Shown here piece by piece: positions 11,401-25,200 of a stretch of 64,000 nucleotides of DNA (the first letter of the stretch is position 1; every line of letters begins with the position of its first letter). The DNA is taken from NCBI GenBank assembly GCA_013397935.1, contig VZRN01000568.1, positions 82,896 through 146,895 of the forward strand, written 5' to 3'. The DNA is from Dasyornis broadbenti. Taxonomy: Eukaryota > Chordata > Aves > Passeriformes > Dasyornithidae. The notes under the pieces were generated by a model, which saw only the letters and a list, made by a program, of their open reading frames with translations, did not search any database and was not told the origin of the DNA. A program made the position numbers and the translations under genes.

Positions 11401-13153
11401 GAAGAGTTCAATCAGGTTTTTTTTGCTCCTTCTTTCAGTGGGAACTAATGAAAAGATAATCTTAGGAACTAAATTTGACTATGAGCAGCAACTTACAATC
11501 TGCTTTACCAGAACCTGATGGTATGCAGTGCACATAAGAATTCAGTGAAGTGATAGCTGCAAAGCAGTGCTTATGTGGCATGATGAAATTTCCAGTAAGA
11601 ACAAAAAAAGTATGTTTCACTAGGAATTGTGTGTTACTGTTCACAGGACTACTTATTGAAATCTCCAGTAGCATAGCTAGAAAGAACAGAGTTATGAGCA
11701 TCAGGATAAATTTCACTTAAGTATTAATCTGACAATTATAAAAAATGGTAGAAGTGAATGGATAAAAATACGTTCTACTTAGTACAGTCCAGCTGAATTA
11801 TTCACCTATATCAAAATCAAAGGGTAATCCCTTCTATTACAGGCATTCTAACAAAGGTGGCCATGCTACTGTATATACACATTTGCATATATTTATACTA
11901 CCTTTATATAAAGGCTTCTGAATCTTTAGATCCATGATAAAAGTGACAGGGATTCCTATTTTTTTTTTTTTTTTTAGCTTGCACTTACTAGTTCAGAAAC
12001 CGCACTAGTAGCATGATAGAGGCAACTACTTCAATTATTACCAGTCACTGTATCATTTAACTTTTGCAACAAGTCTTAAATACCAGTACAAAATTATAAG
12101 TACGGCTGCTCCAAAATTTGTTACTTAAGGCTTTTCACTACAATTATTAGAACTATCTGATGCTTGATCACTAATCCATTGAAAATTCAAATAAACCTTT
12201 GTTTTTATAAAAAGCTGTTTCTATGGAACTTGGAAAACACTCATACTTATGTCTCCTCACAAAACCTGCAATGATTAAATGTCTTCAAGTTCAGTTTATA
12301 CAATATTTGCTTATCTGATACAAATCATGCTTTTTAAAGGATTGTACTTGAGTAAGACCCACATTTGTACTACATGAGCACGAGTGTAGAAACTGCAAAC
12401 ACATGCATAGTATTCAGGGAAAACAATCTGATTTCAGCATTTTAAGTTTTAAATGATTTAGTTTTTGAAAATCAAATTGTAGTGAAAATCCTTAACTGGT
12501 TCAGGTAAGATATATGTATGTAAATGCAATGAAATCGAAGAGACTGCTAAAAAAATGTCTTACAACTATAGTAATATTAAAATAACTTAATGAAACCTCA
12601 GATTCAGAGGCATTTCTTTCTGTCTGAAGTTACAAATCCCCAAAGTAGTGTTATAAACAGTACAAAAATCAACAGAGAAGGGCTAACATTAATCCCCTGG
12701 TGCCCACAACTACAGCATGGCTCCCCATTGCTGGCAGTGGAATGCACCCCCATCTCTCTGATTCCTGGTATCCAGGGTTTAAAAAGCAAGGCATCATTCT
12801 GCTTCTCTGGAACAGAATCGGAAGTCAATTAAAAATGTCTCTGCAAGTTGTCCTATTTCATCGTAATTTATGGTAGAAAATGAAATGAAAACTTGTGGAG
12901 GTGTTCAGTGCTTGGCTCTTGCATAAACTGGTAATTACTATTATTAAAACTATGGTAATGTCTAATAAATCCCCAAAGGGCTCAAACCACTGTGCCAGTA
13001 ATTGGCTGAGGAAGAAAACGTTTTCAGTTCAGTCTTCAGGTACCAGTAGCTTCTGGAAGGTTTTGAAGATGATGTTCCAAGCTTTTTATCCAGTCAGTGG
13101 AAGGTTGTCTGAGCATTTCAAAGTCTGTATGCAAAGGACTGCCTGAGCAGAGG
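8420..13153 (-). other. RICTOR: RICTOR 3' untranslated region (probable)
   Basis: This stretch has no coding signal, is AT-rich and is continuous with the terminal coding exon. It contains A-rich runs (8520-8560, 8755-8765), a 17-T run near 11960-11978 and a UGUAUAUA (Pumilio-type) element at 11872-11879 on the - strand. No transposon was recognised. Its length is inferred from the distal AATAAA. Confidence 0.65.
8438..8443 (-). promoter_or_regulatory. RICTOR: Candidate distal RICTOR polyadenylation signal AATAAA
   Basis: TTTATT on the + strand reads AATAAA on the - strand. It is followed, in the transcription direction, by a GT/T-rich stretch (CTGTTCTGGTCTC). The resulting 3' UTR of about 4.7 kb resembles the long human RICTOR 3' UTR. 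Other - strand AATAAA hexamers closer to the stop (for example 10402-10407) could give shorter isoforms. Confidence 0.55.
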
Positions 13154-13228
13154 TCAGGATTCAGCTGATGCATCGATTACAGGCTGTTTTGCTGGGGTTG
13201 CCAAAATAGCTTCTGCTTCCTCATGCAT
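13154..13228 (-). CDS. RICTOR: RICTOR exon 38, C-terminus and stop
   Basis: It encodes MHEEAEAILATPAKQPVIDA then SAES and TGA (codon at 13156-13154). Human ends MHEEAEAVLATPPKQPIVDTSAES. The acceptor is CTTTTAG just right of 13228. The exon continues as the long 3' UTR. Confidence 0.97.
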   Translation of the reverse strand: MHEEAEAILATPAKQPVIDASAES

Positions 13229-16200
13229 CTAAAAGGAAAACATGGAGTATTAATATTGCTAGAGATTTTACTCAGAAGACATCACAAAATGTTTTCCTTT
13301 AGGATGTACCTGAAAGGATCCTTTAGGATGTATCTGAAAGCATCTTTTACTCAGGACATGAAACCTGCACCCTGACAGCCATTTTGGTGTATTCAGTGCA
13401 TGTGAAGCCTTCACTTACCTGCAAGAACTGAACGTCTTGAAATAGCTCCTGAATGAACCTTCGGGATGGAAGTCGAAATGTACAATGTGCTAACAAGTAG
13501 GACACCTCAGAGTAAAGGCATATGTCATCAAATGCTTGAGGATACTTCTCCTTAATTCTGAACAACAGAATAAGTAAAATTTTGTAAGTCTTGAACATAT
13601 TTCCAAAAATGCCCCAAACTTTTCAATTAGACTGTGATCATTAATTCTTCAGTAATAGGTATTATAAATCCTAGAACTGACAAAGCAAGAAGATCAAAAC
13701 AGACAGCATTACTTTGTATAAAATTGGAAGAAATCTACAGTAATGAGATGAAACAGAATGTATAACTTATAAATTGTACAGAATTACTAAGATTGCCTAG
13801 TCTTAAAATAACAGATGTAGAAAGAGAAGAGTGTATCAAGTAATTGGCATCCACATGTACAGCAGTCATAAAAGTATGAAAAATATTAGTTTAATCCTTT
13901 AAACATTTTCTTTTAGCAGCTGTCAGTTACCAATGTCACTAGCCCAAAAATCTAAAGGTTATAACATTTAGTCCCTGGATTTATATTCCTATATTTGAAC
14001 TTTTTTTAATAAATTATTTTCAGGAGTTTTACTCTTGCTTAAAGTAGAGCTGTGATTCTCAAGAAGTTTGTTTTTGTACTGACCTATTGTTCAGCATAAA
14101 ACAAAAAATATTAGCTTCTTTTTTAAAGATACATGCTATCTTAGGTATGTAATCACTACAGTTGAATTACTGATTTTAAAAAGCCTGGTTAAGAGTAAAA
14201 TACTAAACACAAAGCAAAAATTTAAGATTATTTGTTTAGCTTCTACATTACATTCAATCGTATCTGCCTGACAATTGTTGAGAAGTCATTATTCACTGTC
14301 CCTGGGATCTTAAGAGAATACATATGCCTAAATGTTGCTAAAGCATCTGTAATGTATTGAACTTACGTCAGAAGTCCAGTTTCATGGCCCTTAGTTCCTA
14401 CTGAGCTGCTCAAATTGATAACTAAACGCAAGACCTCTTTCCGCAGAAGTATCCTGCACACTGGTGTGTCATCTGGGATTGACTTTACTCCTGGAAAAAC
14501 CAATCAAACAGCATGGATTTAAACAGAATTATCTTTGACTGTACTAATCTTATGCTGCGTAAGTCTGTTTATGCATTCCATACACACACAAACACACATA
14601 CTTACATATGTATTCTGAGCTATCAAAAAATATTTGTATTGATATTAAAACTTAAAACACCACTCTTTTCAGGAATTTACCAGTTTACCTTTTCAAAATA
14701 GTTCTACCATTTCAAAGAAAAACATGCAAGATAAAATTGCTAGTATTGCTACCACTAAATCATGTTGCAACTGGATGAGTGTCTATCAGCTAGAGGAGAA
14801 TTTAAAAATCAGCTACGTCATAAGAAATTATCGTAACTCAAAATGTAATACACAAATATTAAAAAAATCTGTCTTTCTCTTTATAGTAATTCAGTAATTC
14901 TTAGAAGTTTTTTTTTTAAACTAACATCAGTGTGGGGAAAAAAAAAGGTGATCAATTTGCTTGTAATGTCAGCTATTGAATAACCTGCAGAAATGCTGTA
15001 TAGCAAAGGGAGAAGAGTTAGAACTATGCTTTACCACCTGGTGATGGATTATGTTTTTATTCAGATTTGTTTGTTTTTTGTTTAATAAATAACATTACTT
15101 TGCTGCAGTGTACATAAGTGAAATGCAAATTATTCACAATATCTAAAATATACTTTATTAGTGATAGTCTCTAATAGTTATAAGGCTTCAAACTTACCTA
15201 ATACAAGCTCTGTACTCTTGGTGCTGCTGGCTGAACCATGGGATACTGCATCACTACAGCCTGAAATTCCAGAAAATTTGGAGGAATGCACATCTAAGTG
15301 ATTGTGAATGGTCTGCCCACACCAGTCAGTGTACGGAATGTCTGAAAAATCTGACATAAACAAGATGTTGCACCTTTGTTATTCACACTTTACTCAACTC
15401 ACGTTTTTTTTTTTTTTATTTTTCAACAATGGCAAACATGCAAGATGCTGATCCACTAAGTACAATACACAAAATCAGCTGAGAACTAATGTTGGATTTT
15501 GGACAAATCATACTCAAACTCTTCCAAAATTGATTTTTTTTTTTAATCTTAGAATACACAAGTGTCTTTTCTAGACACTGATGGAAGCCTAGGAAGTCAC
15601 TACACATAGTGCTGTTACTGATATAACCATGCTCTATTTTATGTAACACAATACAGATGTTCCTGCATATGTAGACTTCTTTTTGTTGTTCACACAACTG
15701 TCACAGGTGTTTGCAGAAACAGCTCTGGCAAGAGTCAGGCTTTTCTGCACCTGTAATTACAGCTGGGATTTTATCTGCCATCCCTTCTCATTATTGAACT
15801 CAACTTCCAGCTCAGCTCTCTGAGCAACTCCTCAGATTTGTCCATCACCCCCCTTGCCAACATTGCTACTAATGAATGTGTAACACTGTTGTAAATCAGT
15901 GAAGATTCCTACTAAGCATCCATTACTGGATTATCTTTCCATCACAGGCATTGACAAAAGGCTGCAAGCTTTGCAGAGGAGGTTAGAAAAAATAATTCTG
16001 AATCTCATCTGAATCTCAAAATATGAGGGAAGATGACTAAATACCAGAAATTACAGCTCCACTTCAACAGACTACTCAGATTTTCTTTGTTGTGTTTTAT
16101 GGTACAGACTTGATTTGATGTCAGACTTTTCATTACTTGAACAGCAAGTGTCAGTTTTCAGAACACACATTTTAAGTATGAAATAAGGTTTCAAATTTTG

Positions 16201-19200
16201 TATTTTGACATGCTCCTAGAAATACAAAAAAAAAAACCATGCAGGCACCTACTCCTACTAACACTAGAGAGTGGAAAGCTGGAAATGACCATATCAATAC
16301 CACTGGTTGCACAGCGAGCTTATTAGAGAAATAATTTTAAGGTCAGTAGTCAGTTAAACAAAAACCCTTCCAGATTATCTGAACATGAACAAAATCCAGT
16401 ATGTTCACTCAGTTATATCACACTTCTCCACAAGGAACACTAACCTGTACGATTATACGAAGAGTTCACTTTGGTGTTAGGCTGATAACCCAGAATCTGA
16501 ATGCAGACACAGTAAAGACAGTTCTCGTCTGTGTGCTCCTGGAGCCCTGTGTCCTCTGTACCTTCTAAAAACTGAGAGGCATCTGAACGGCTGGTATTCA
16601 TTATTTCTGTGAGACTGATCTGCTGGCGGAGCATCTGAAAAGGGCTTTTGACAACATCACTCGCACCTGATGGAAGACCTGTAGATAAGAATTAGTTACC
16701 AAAAAAACTCCATAAAACCAAGCAACCAACATTAACTCTTTCAATTAATTTCCACTTTCAAGCCTTTTAAGGCTGGGGATGGAGTGCGTATGAAGACCTA
16801 TAAAGTTTTTTTTTGAGTGGTTAAGCTCACAAGATTGTTAGCATTTGAGAAAGAGACATCACGTTTTAGTCCCAACTTGTTACACATAACAAAACACTGC
16901 AGAGGACAGAATTCAACCTCTAAGTACACATACTGTAAGAAGGTAAGTGGTAAATCCTGACATGATATCAACATTACTAATACCCATGTAACATGAATAC
17001 ATTACCAATTTTCATAGTGTCAAACAGGATTATTACAACAATATATCAAATGTTGAAATTACACATGCAGCAACGCAAATACAAACACAATTAAAAAAAC
17101 TGTAACTTAGTGGCCGTGACAGGAAGAAACTAGACTCAGCAATGCAGAAACAAGCAGAAGACACTTTAGTGACATGCTCTTCCCTAGGTGGAAAAAACAA
17201 ACAAATATAATTTTGAACAAGAGTTACTTTACACTGAAACTTAGCAAACTACAGAAATACACTTCCAGGAAAATCAACTTTGTGTATAATACTAATATGA
17301 AAGGAAAAAAAAAAAGGCAGGACAAGAGCTATCCCAATAAACTATTAAAAAAACAGTGTCAAGGCTTCTTTTTTCAGTTTAAAAGACATACTAAGACCCT
17401 ACAGATTTCTGACTTCTGTGGTGTTAAAAGGAAGTGCATTCCAGAGCAAGCCAGGCATTAGAGCACTTGCACTTCTCTTGTCCCATCACCCTCACTGATC
17501 AATTGACATGGACACATCACAGAAAGACAAGATTTACTTTCTGAAATACACATCTAACACCATTACTAGTTCCTATAAATTGATGCGTAATCAGAGGGAA
17601 ACAGTTCAATATGTGGGATTCATATTTTTCTAAGCTTAAATTTTATTACTTCCTTTAATACAGTATCACTACCAGCCTTTGAGCAGCATTAGCTAACATT
17701 ATCAGAGATATGCAGATTTTCCTCCTTTTTTTAGAGCAGGACCAAATTTTGAAGTAACACATTAATTCAAACTAAATAAAACAGGGAATTAGTGGCCTGC
17801 TATTCTGATTCCAGAACACAGTTCTCAAAACTTATCAGCTAAAAATGGTATTTTCTGTAAAGAAAAATTAACAAGTAAATGAACAACCCACCCAATATAC
17901 CAATAAACAACAGAAAGGTACAGGAGAGGAATAAAACCAGTACCTCCTGCATCAGATGTAAAGACCCTAGACCCATGCTCATCAAAAGGAGGTGTAGTTT
18001 TCTTCTGGAAATATGGAGTTTCTTTTACCTGGAATATCCAAGTGAAAATTAAAATTTACACAGGTGATAATCATACACAAGAGAAAACCAGATTTTATGA
18101 GGAAATAAAATGTTGTCTATCTTTTAGTTCAGGAAAAAGACATCATTAGAGGAGGAAATTAAGAATGAGCTCCCGAGTACTAAAGAAAAGCCAAATGAGA
18201 AAAATACACATTTTTCAATGAACATTTATTAACAAAGGCTTATGAGCAGTTAGTAAATGTTAAAACAGCAGTAATAGGCTGTAAGGAAACCAGGCTGTAA
18301 GGATACACAGTGGCTATTCATAATCTGTCCATGATCACTCTACACCACTGGAGATCTTGGGAATGCAGTACAAAACCAACCAGAACAAACATGTAAAATG
18401 TTGCCTGTAGGATGTAGAGCTGAGATGCATTTCAACTACAAAATTATCTGAGAGAGAAGAAATGAGGTAGCAAACATGCCACAAAGACTGTGAGGGAGAA
18501 AGAAAAGGCAGTCATTTCACAAAGGAAAAATAGAAGCAGATATATGATACAGCATGCCTTTGTTCTAGGTTTAGTAATTTTTTGAGATTAGTAAGCAAGT
18601 GATTTAGATTTGAAAGGCAAAGGCTAAGTAAACTAAAGATAAGGAAGCCCACTGATTTACCTTTGACATAGACCATGTCCTAGTTTTGATAATTAAGTAA
18701 TAGAGTATTAAACCCTGTGATGCATCAGTTTGTTAAATGGGAATGTGTTTCTACCAAGTAGGAAGAGGAAGGGAATTGCTGAGACACTGAAAATAATCTG
18801 TTCTAATTTAAATATATGTATCTTTGAGGTTAAGTAAAGTTAAGTAAATGTTTATATATATCATTATAGTATTAAATATAATTTAATACTATAATGATAT
18901 ATATAAACATAATCTATTGTTTAATACAGATCACAGTAGAAGGAAGTTAACTATGTGATTATGCACATAATTTATAGGTAACTGATAAACATATTAATTA
19001 TTGGTTGGCTAAAGTGGAATTAACAAAAGTCCACAGACTATGCTAATTTTAGTATAAAAGCCAGATGTCAACTTAAAATCTTATGATAGCACATTTATGT
19101 CACCACTGTTTACCACTCCTCTAACACAGTCTTTGCCATTATTTGCCTTTAACACTAACCAGCCTAGTGATCTTGTGTAAGCAGGTTAGAAGAACAGAAA

Positions 19201-22200
19201 AACTCTTGTTCTCCAAAATGCATTTCTTTGAAGTATCACATCAATTTTTCCTCATTACTCTAGATTTAATCTATGTCTGATGAAAAGACTATAGTTGACT
19301 GCCTTTCAGAATGAAAATGCAAATGAACTAAATCAGTGAATACATACATACCTGAAATATTTCATTGATATCCACTGGAAGAGCAAGGCCAATGTAATCA
19401 TCAGAGCTACCATAGGTGGCATTAGAAACCATGGAGCGAACAGAAGAGGAACGCTGAAGTGTGTTTTGGTTAATAGGACTTAATAAATCTTCTTTATCTA
19501 ACGAAGCATAACTTAAAGCTTTCATGAACCTGTAACATTGAAATAAATCACGATTTTAGTAACTCTCTTGTTCTGGTACATTAAAACTACAAAGGACTGC
19601 TGACACAAAGACCATCCTCATCTTCCCACTGTAGACCTCAGAGCTTGTTAGGACAAAGCACAGCTATAGGCTCATTACTTTTCCTGCCTCATATTGTCTT
19701 GCATGGTTTGGCAGTTCCTAGAGTATTAATTTCTTCTTTATAATTCATAGTACAGGAATTTCTGCTCATCCTGCAAACCCATGCACTTTCTTTAACACTG
19801 TAGGTTTTGAATATTTACAGAGCCCAGACAGAGTCAGTATAGGTTTGGGCTTCTAAATTTCTAACTATCTCATTTTGAAACGCACCTACGCACTGGACAT
19901 GTATTTCCTGGATATTCACAAACTCTGAGCTGAGCAGGTATATCCCAAGCAAAGGCACACCTTGAGCCTACCAGTGATACACCTAAGGAACACTTTTTCT
20001 CCTGTACCCCAAAGGAATGACCCATCAGGTCACCCAAGCATGGAGGAAGTATTTGCTCAATGTGAATATCCCAAGAACAAACTTAAACTTGCACAGTGAG
20101 CATAGCTGACTGTGACAAATGGCTTTAAGAGCAAAGAAAGAAATAGAATGGGAAAATGAGACAGGAGGCTGGAGAACAATTCCTCAGTGCTGACCAGAGC
20201 CCTGATGATGGAAATTTCACATTTGACCATCTGTCAATTTACTTCTCAACAAACATAGAAGCCTAAAATGTTTTCTGCTAATCTAGTCTAGGTAGATGAT
20301 CTATATGCAGTGGCTTAAAGCTTCCTAATAAAAAGATACACCTCAGTGAATTTTTACTGCAAATTATGATACATTGGAAAGTAATGTGAACATTTGATTT
20401 CCTGACTTTTAGCCTTTAAAGCCGTTTTCTATCTTTTTTTTTTTTTTTAAATGGACAATAGAGTCCTATTGTCCCTACAGACATCCCTACAGACAATATA
20501 ACCCTACAGGTTATATTGAGATAAAATTAAATTATCAAAGTCTGACCATGTAAGGTTCAAGAAATTATTATGCAATGGAAATACACAAAATACAACTTTA
20601 GAGGATATCAATAGTTTTCTTTTTGTTGATTCTGACCAGAGCTAGTGACAGTAGCTGTGGACTCACGACAGAAGTCAAGCCATACTACAAAAAAAGAGGG
20701 AAAAGACCTCAAGTTGTGCCAGAGGAGATTTAGATTGGATATTAAGAAAAAATTATTCACTGGAAGGGTTGTCAAGCATTGGAACAGTCTGCCCATGGAA
20801 GTAGTTGAGTCACCATCCCTGAAGACATTTAAAGGATGTGTAGATGTGGTGCTTAAGAATGTGGTTTAGTGGAGGATTTGGGATTGTTGCATTTATAGCT
20901 GGACTCAATCTTAAAGGTCTTTTCTGACCTAAACAACTGTGTAATCATAAAATTCAAAAAGTTACCAACTCATTAAAAACTTAATAATAAAACATTCTAC
21001 AATTACTCCCAACATAAAATTAAAGACAGAAGTATTAATCGTAAATGTTTGTTCCTGCTTTTCCCAGAAAAGCTAACAGATAAAGCATCAGTAGTGATAA
21101 ACACCACTAAATTTTCATTTAAGAGTGTCTGTGGGTGATAGAGTGAGAGTCATGATCAAGATCCAAGATATGCACATTAATGTTTCTGGTGGGTCTTTAA
21201 CGACAAGGGTGGGAAGTTTAGCCTCACAAAATAATTTATGCAAAGAAAAAGGCTTTTTAACCTTCTGAATGAAAAGAACAACTAACAACATCGCAAAAGT
21301 AAATCTACGGCTGTCAGTTGCTACTAACACATGAAATCATCAATAAACCATTAAATAAAGTTTTCTGTAGACTGACAGAAAAATTGATTTGGCAGATATA
21401 AAGGACAGAATTCTCCTTTCTAGTTTATTATTTAAACAGTAGTTAAGGACAGTTCTTGCTGTAATAGCAACCATACTCTGAGTTTATTAGTAAACATAAA
21501 TGAAATTATAAGGACCACAATTTTTCAGTAGAGACATAGCACAACCAGCAAGAAAAACACATGTACTAGTTTCACTGCAGTCTTTTCAATCAATTATATT
21601 AGTAACTAACACAATCTAAATATCTCTTTGAGTATGTATGTCTGCAATTATTTAACCTTCTCAGAGATACAAGCACTCCAGTCAGTTCAGTGTTAAGCAG
21701 GTCAGCTCAAATCCTTGACTCTATCCACTGACACAAGAGAACATGAACAGCTAAGCACCAGGAATAGTCAGTATGAGACTGCAGGAAGGATCAAAGTCCA
21801 CTGCAGCAAGGCTGCTCTGCACATCAAGGGCATGACTGCAAGGAATGGTAAAATATTACTTATAGCCATTACAGAACCTGTACCACCACTGAAATGACAC
21901 TTGTTCCTGCACTAGGACAGGATTCCAGTGACATAGCAAGGAATGGCACTTCCAATTTCCAGGATAGCGCAGGTTAACTACTAAATCATCCTTAATTTAA
22001 CCAATATACTCAGTCTAGTTCTAACTTACTTGAACAAAGGCATCTTCCATGGCATCTTTGCAGAATGATATGAAAATACTAACAAATGGATGTTGCTTTT
22101 AATCAGGACAAAAATGCAGAATAATCAGGCACTATATACACTCAAATGGGTATGAGGAGCGCAGCTCAAGGACTGAGCATTTGCTGTTCTGTACAGTAAG

Positions 22201-25200
22201 CAGAAGACTCATGTATTGGTAGAGTCCTCCCCTTCTCTCATTTGAGAGATGATGTTAAGGTAAGAACAGAGATAAAAAGTGTCTTTTCCATTTCAACAGT
22301 AATGTGAAAATCCAATGCACTAGCTAAAAAAAAAATGTGAAGGAAAAATTTAATACAAGAGCTTTCAAGGGAAGGTCATTAAGCAGTGACTGTTGCAGCT
22401 GGGAACAGTGTCAATGTCAAGAGCTAGACATCTTATGTAACTATCTAATTAGTCTTCAGAACATCTAACATTACTCAAAAATAAAGAGGTGACACTGGCA
22501 TCTAAAAATAAATGCTATGAGTAAAATCTTTGATCTGTTGTAGATAAGAAGCCAAATTGACGTTCCTATCAGTGGTACCAGTATCTCATCACCAGCCTCA
22601 ATGCCACAGTGAACACAAATATAGCATACTAGCAGGAGTCCCTGTCCTAAAACTTCACCAAGTGACACAGAGAAAATTCTCTTCTGAAATATAGATCTGA
22701 CTTCATGGGCAATTTGGTGTGTTTACAACTTTAATAATGTTAGCGCTTTTAATAATGTTAGCAGTGCAACTGCATTTTTTATATTATAAAAGTTAAAACA
22801 GGGAGCAAATGTGATAAAAGGAAACATTTTCCTTTGTCACCAACAGCATTATAAAGGGTTGAGCACAGTTATGAAAGCTGGGCTTCTCTGATAGTACTTA
22901 CAAAGTTGAGAATTATCCTATTATTCACCTAATACCAGTACTGCTTTTAGTGAAGTTATGTATCACCTTGCAACAACTGTCCCTTTTAGGTGCAGATACA
23001 AAAAACTTTTAGGAAGATACTTTTCTTCTTAAGTTGTTTTTACTGTACTGAAGTAAGAAATGAGCACATAATAATTTCTTACCGACTTGGGGTGAGTCGA
23101 GAATCCAGGCTGCCAGACTTCATGGTAATAGTGTCAGTAAAGAGCACATCCTTTGCTGGAGATGCCAGAGCTTCTGAGTGAGACAGTGAGGGATGCATCC
23201 TCTGCTGCTGTAGGCGCTTTAGTGTAGCATAGCCAAACGCGTCTCGAGAACTTGTATAGCTGAAGTTATAGTCAGCAAGACTTTTTATCGTAGCAAGAGA
23301 AGGAGCTTTAAGGGACTGGGCTCTTCTGGGAAGGGTGTGAGAAGACCCTGGTGGAACTAGGGATACAGAGTTGGATTTTGAGAGAGGCAGGTGGTTAGAC
23401 TGTGGTGTTGAACAGTGACTTGGTTTAACTGTTTTTGTGCTCACCACAGTACTCAAACTTCCGCAGTCAGTATCTACATTTGTAGTGTCCACACCTACAG
23501 TCTCCCTTGAAGGGCTAGAGCTCATTGAACTTATGCCACTTGTTGTGGTATCTGTATTAAAACTTAAGCTACGACTCTTGAAATGTGTTTGTGTAGTACC
23601 ATCTCCTATAAGCCTTTCTTTGCTTGTGTTTTCCCGATGAATTTCATTTCCAAGACCTTTTGGCAGCTTCAGATCATTTTCTCCAATACTCTGGGTACTA
23701 TCAGCATCTTCCACATGCTTGCTTCCAACAAAAGAAGTTTCTAATCGTAACGTCTGAATTTTTGGAACTCTGAAAACAGGGTTCAATTCTTCCCCAGCAG
23801 GAAAGTCTACACTACCACTAGGTTCTGTTACTGTACGATTTCGCCTCAGGCCTGATTTACTGTCAGATGATGACAGCTTTCCTCCTTTTGGATCACTGCT
23901 ACTTCTGTGCTTTTTATTGGGTAGAGTAAGAGAGTTTAGAATGCGATTTTTCACAAGTCTACTAGAAGAAAAAAAAGGAAAAGGACTACGGTCTTTGTCC
24001 TTTGAAGGTCCAGGTCTGTCATAAAATATTTGTTCTGCATCTTCAGTAATATCTAGGAAGAAAGTACTGGTGGAAGTACTACCAAAACGGTCATCCTCCA
24101 TGATGAACATACCTGAAATCACATGAGACATTATGTCACTTGAAATGGGCATTTCTTCAGAGTGTACAAATTATATTGCAAAATAGGAAGCCATTCTACA
24201 GAAGCCAAACTGGGAGTCTGTGCAATTTACTGGAACTTTAATTCCTCTTTTTTTTTGTGCAGAACTATCTTGAGGAGTAACTGACCTGAAGGTCTCATTG
24301 CTTCACAAGAAAAGCCACACCATCTTATTTCAGTGCAAACATCCAGCTACTAGGATTACAACCAAAGCTCTCTTTTAATAATATCGAGAAATGGTATACT
24401 TCTTGATTTAAATTCTAAGTATCCATAGCAAAAATAAAATGCATTAGGTACTTGAAATACACAATAATTTAAATACAGCAGTATTTTGGGAATGTATGTA
24501 CACCCAGAGAATATAAATATTTATTTTCTAGAATATTGCTTTGAGGACAACCAAATGTGTCTTTATACCTAAGAATGAAGGTTTCTGCAGCATTTTACAG
24601 CAAACTACCATGACTTGACGTAAATATTAGCAAGTCATGCGAATATTTTTCTTCTTTCTTCTTTCTTCTTTCTGAAGCTAAGACACACACAGTTTTACTC
24701 CCTCTCACTTGTCTGCATCTCCCTGAATGCACATAACTGCCCACTTGCTTGTACTCTTTTATTGCAGTAACACCTTTATACCATTTGTCTGAACCTCATC
24801 CTGCCAAAAGGTAGTTAGAACACCAAAATGCTGTTTTGTATGGGGTTGAGTGGATTTTTTTGTTTGCTTGTTTGTTTTTCTCATTTGCTTGTTTTGGTGT
24901 TCTGGTTACTTACTTGATGGAGCAGATTCACTTTCACTGTTGTGTCTAGAACTGGTAGACTCAGAGTTCAAGCTAAGAGTGCTGGGTATAGAAGAAAGTT
25001 CATTGCAGAGCTGCTCCATGTCATCAGGGACCACTGGCCAAGGCTGTCTACGACTGTGTCTCACTGCATCCCAGTTGTGATGCTTCAAAATGTCACATCC
25101 TTGTTTAGTTTTGGCTATTAGACCAAGCACGTAGACACAGGTTCTGTATTTAATGCATACATAGAAAAAAAGAGCAACAATAAGAGCATCTAATTTAACT

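Larger units (their letters stand above)
19530..23082 (-). other. RICTOR: RICTOR intron 31-32
   Basis: It holds the stem-loop pair at 20453-20518 and the CR1 copy at 20625-20955. The rest is AT-rich sequence with no recognisable feature. Confidence 0.8.
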
